This document shows, piece by piece, positions 63,416 through 64,000 of a stretch of 64,000 nt of DNA; the stretch's first letter is position 1; the number at the start of each line of letters is the position of its first letter. The position numbers and the translations under genes are program-made. This DNA is from Chaetoceros tenuissimus (Eukaryota; Bacillariophyta; Thalassiosirophyceae; Chaetocerotales; Chaetocerotaceae), in the NCBI GenBank assembly GCA_021927905.1, contig BLLK01000061.1, positions 124,001-188,000 on the forward strand, read 5' to 3'. A model generated the notes under the pieces. The model ran no database searches and had not been told where the DNA came from. It saw only the letters and a program-made list of their open reading frames with translations.

Positions 63416-64000
63416 CTACAATGAATATTCGCCCCTAAGAGTCTTTGCTTTTAACTCAGGATCGAGCTTCCAAGCATTAGATTCTACGCCATTAATATCA
63501 TATACAATCTTCTCGAGTCGACGAAAGAATCCTGATTCATCTAGAGCTTTATTGCAGATTCCAGAGATGATACAGTAGTTCCCTTCAAATGGAGCAAGGT
63601 GATGCATTGCATGTGGTGTTCTACCAATTGAAAGACCATATTTTTGAAGACCTAGGATGAATGGGTTTAATTGACTAACAGTCATGTGCGACCATTTGTG
63701 CAACTCCTGTGATAAGATTTCCATTGAGCAGAATATTACAAAGAAAAGTGAAATCAACGGATGGCTTGGACCAGCAAGTGCTGAAATGGCTGCAACAGTT
63801 GGTATTCCGAAAGGAATGCATAGCTTGTACACATTATTGCAGAATCCACGTTCTGTGATTGTCCATGGTGCAGTATGATGCCCTTGGAACGCAGCAATGA
63901 TTCCTCCCATGATTGGAGTTCTTCCGTTTCCATAATTGTCTACACTCCAATGCAAAATTCCCGAACCCAAATCTGCGAGAACCCAACTTGAAAATATTGT
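63416..64000 (-). CDS. FAD4/Kua-type lipid desaturase (5' end beyond window)
   Basis: The frame is open to the window edge, so the N-terminus is missing; 194 residues are visible. Motifs in order: LADLGSGILHWSVDNYG, FQGHHTAPWTITERG, SQELHKWSHM, RTPHAMHHLAPFEGNYCIISG, then NGVESNAWKLDPE. The His clusters (HH, HxxxH, HxxHH) are those of the FAD4 / TMEM189(PEDS1) family. Plant FAD4 makes the trans-3 double bond of 16:1 on plastid phosphatidylglycerol; the animal relative makes plasmalogens. A plastid FAD4-like role is the better guess in a diatom. Leader not visible. Confidence 0.88.
   Translation of the reverse strand, partial: TIFSSWVLADLGSGILHWSVDNYGNGRTPIMGGIIAAFQGHHTAPWTITERGFCNNVYKLCIPFGIPTVAAISALAGPSHPLISLFFVIFCSMEILSQELHKWSHMTVSQLNPFILGLQKYGLSIGRTPHAMHHLAPFEGNYCIISGICNKALDESGFFRRLEKIVYDINGVESNAWKLDPELKAKTLRGEYSL

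Overview
This is a nuclear segment of a photosynthetic stramenopile, most probably a centric diatom. The evidence is a DUF6824-type protein, long PSxxPS repeats with Cys-rich W/CC modules, several signal peptides that end in an 'ASAFAP-like' plastid motif (A-F-x-P), a lineage-type ankyrin-like protein, a kinase-like protein with HTD and DFN motifs, AT-rich DNA and short GT-AG introns (about 60-170 nt). A Chaetoceros- or Thalassiosira-like host is a guess from style only. I see no transposon, virus-like element, CRISPR array, rRNA or convincing tRNA.

Layout. 1-1585 holds no gene I can support. 1.6-10.4 kb: an Smr protein with ubiquitin-interacting motifs, an F-box/LRR-like protein, a DUF6824 protein, cytosolic glutathione reductase (2 exons) and mitochondrial PEP carboxykinase (5 exons). 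11.6-25.1 kb: an ArfGAP, a plastid rhodanese, a Lys-rich protein, formate-THF ligase (4 exons), a diatom ankyrin-like protein, a small secretory/plastid membrane protein, a CLEC16A homologue and a plastid-type prolyl-hydroxylase-like enzyme with a 27-nt microexon. 25.3-35.8 kb: a Tah18/NDOR1 diflavin reductase, an ADP/ATP-carrier-like protein, an indole-glycerol-phosphate-synthase-like plastid protein, a glycolate/2-hydroxyacid oxidase (3 exons), a membrane-anchored kinase-like protein and a type III pantothenate kinase fused to two Tudor-like domains (3 exons).

36.7-53.2 kb is the centrepiece. About 16.6 kb of minus strand resolves into one 26-exon gene for a 4,816-residue secreted, membrane-anchored mosaic protein. 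All 25 GT-AG junctions keep one reading frame, which I checked exon by exon. Its parts are a signal peptide, a duplicated acidic Ser/Asp segment, a ricin-B-like domain, PSxxPS stalks, two CC-type Cys modules, two copies of a beta-sandwich interrupted by F5/8-type domains, an EGF-like loop, FN3/CarboxypepD-like beta domains, a Gly/Ala hydrophobic hairpin, a second PSxxPS stalk, a charged coiled coil and a C-terminal transmembrane helix. It is probably a cell-surface or cell-wall adhesin. Its upstream region, shared with the divergent gene at 54 kb, contains three nearly perfect 165-bp tandem copies, each carrying a palindromic TGACGTCA (CRE/bZIP-type) site.

54-64 kb: an unknown plastid-type membrane protein, plastid-type RecN, a Gfo/Idh/MocA oxidoreductase, a UBE2Q-like E2 with a long basic insertion, a seven-helix receptor-like protein and the 3' part of a FAD4/Kua-type lipid desaturase that runs off the window. 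Genes alternate strands and do not form operons. Shared themes are plastid and mitochondrial carbon metabolism (PEPCK, glycolate oxidase, formate-THF ligase), redox (GR, NDOR1), ubiquitin-linked functions (Smr-UIM, F-box, UBE2Q) and endomembrane traffic (ArfGAP, CLEC16A).
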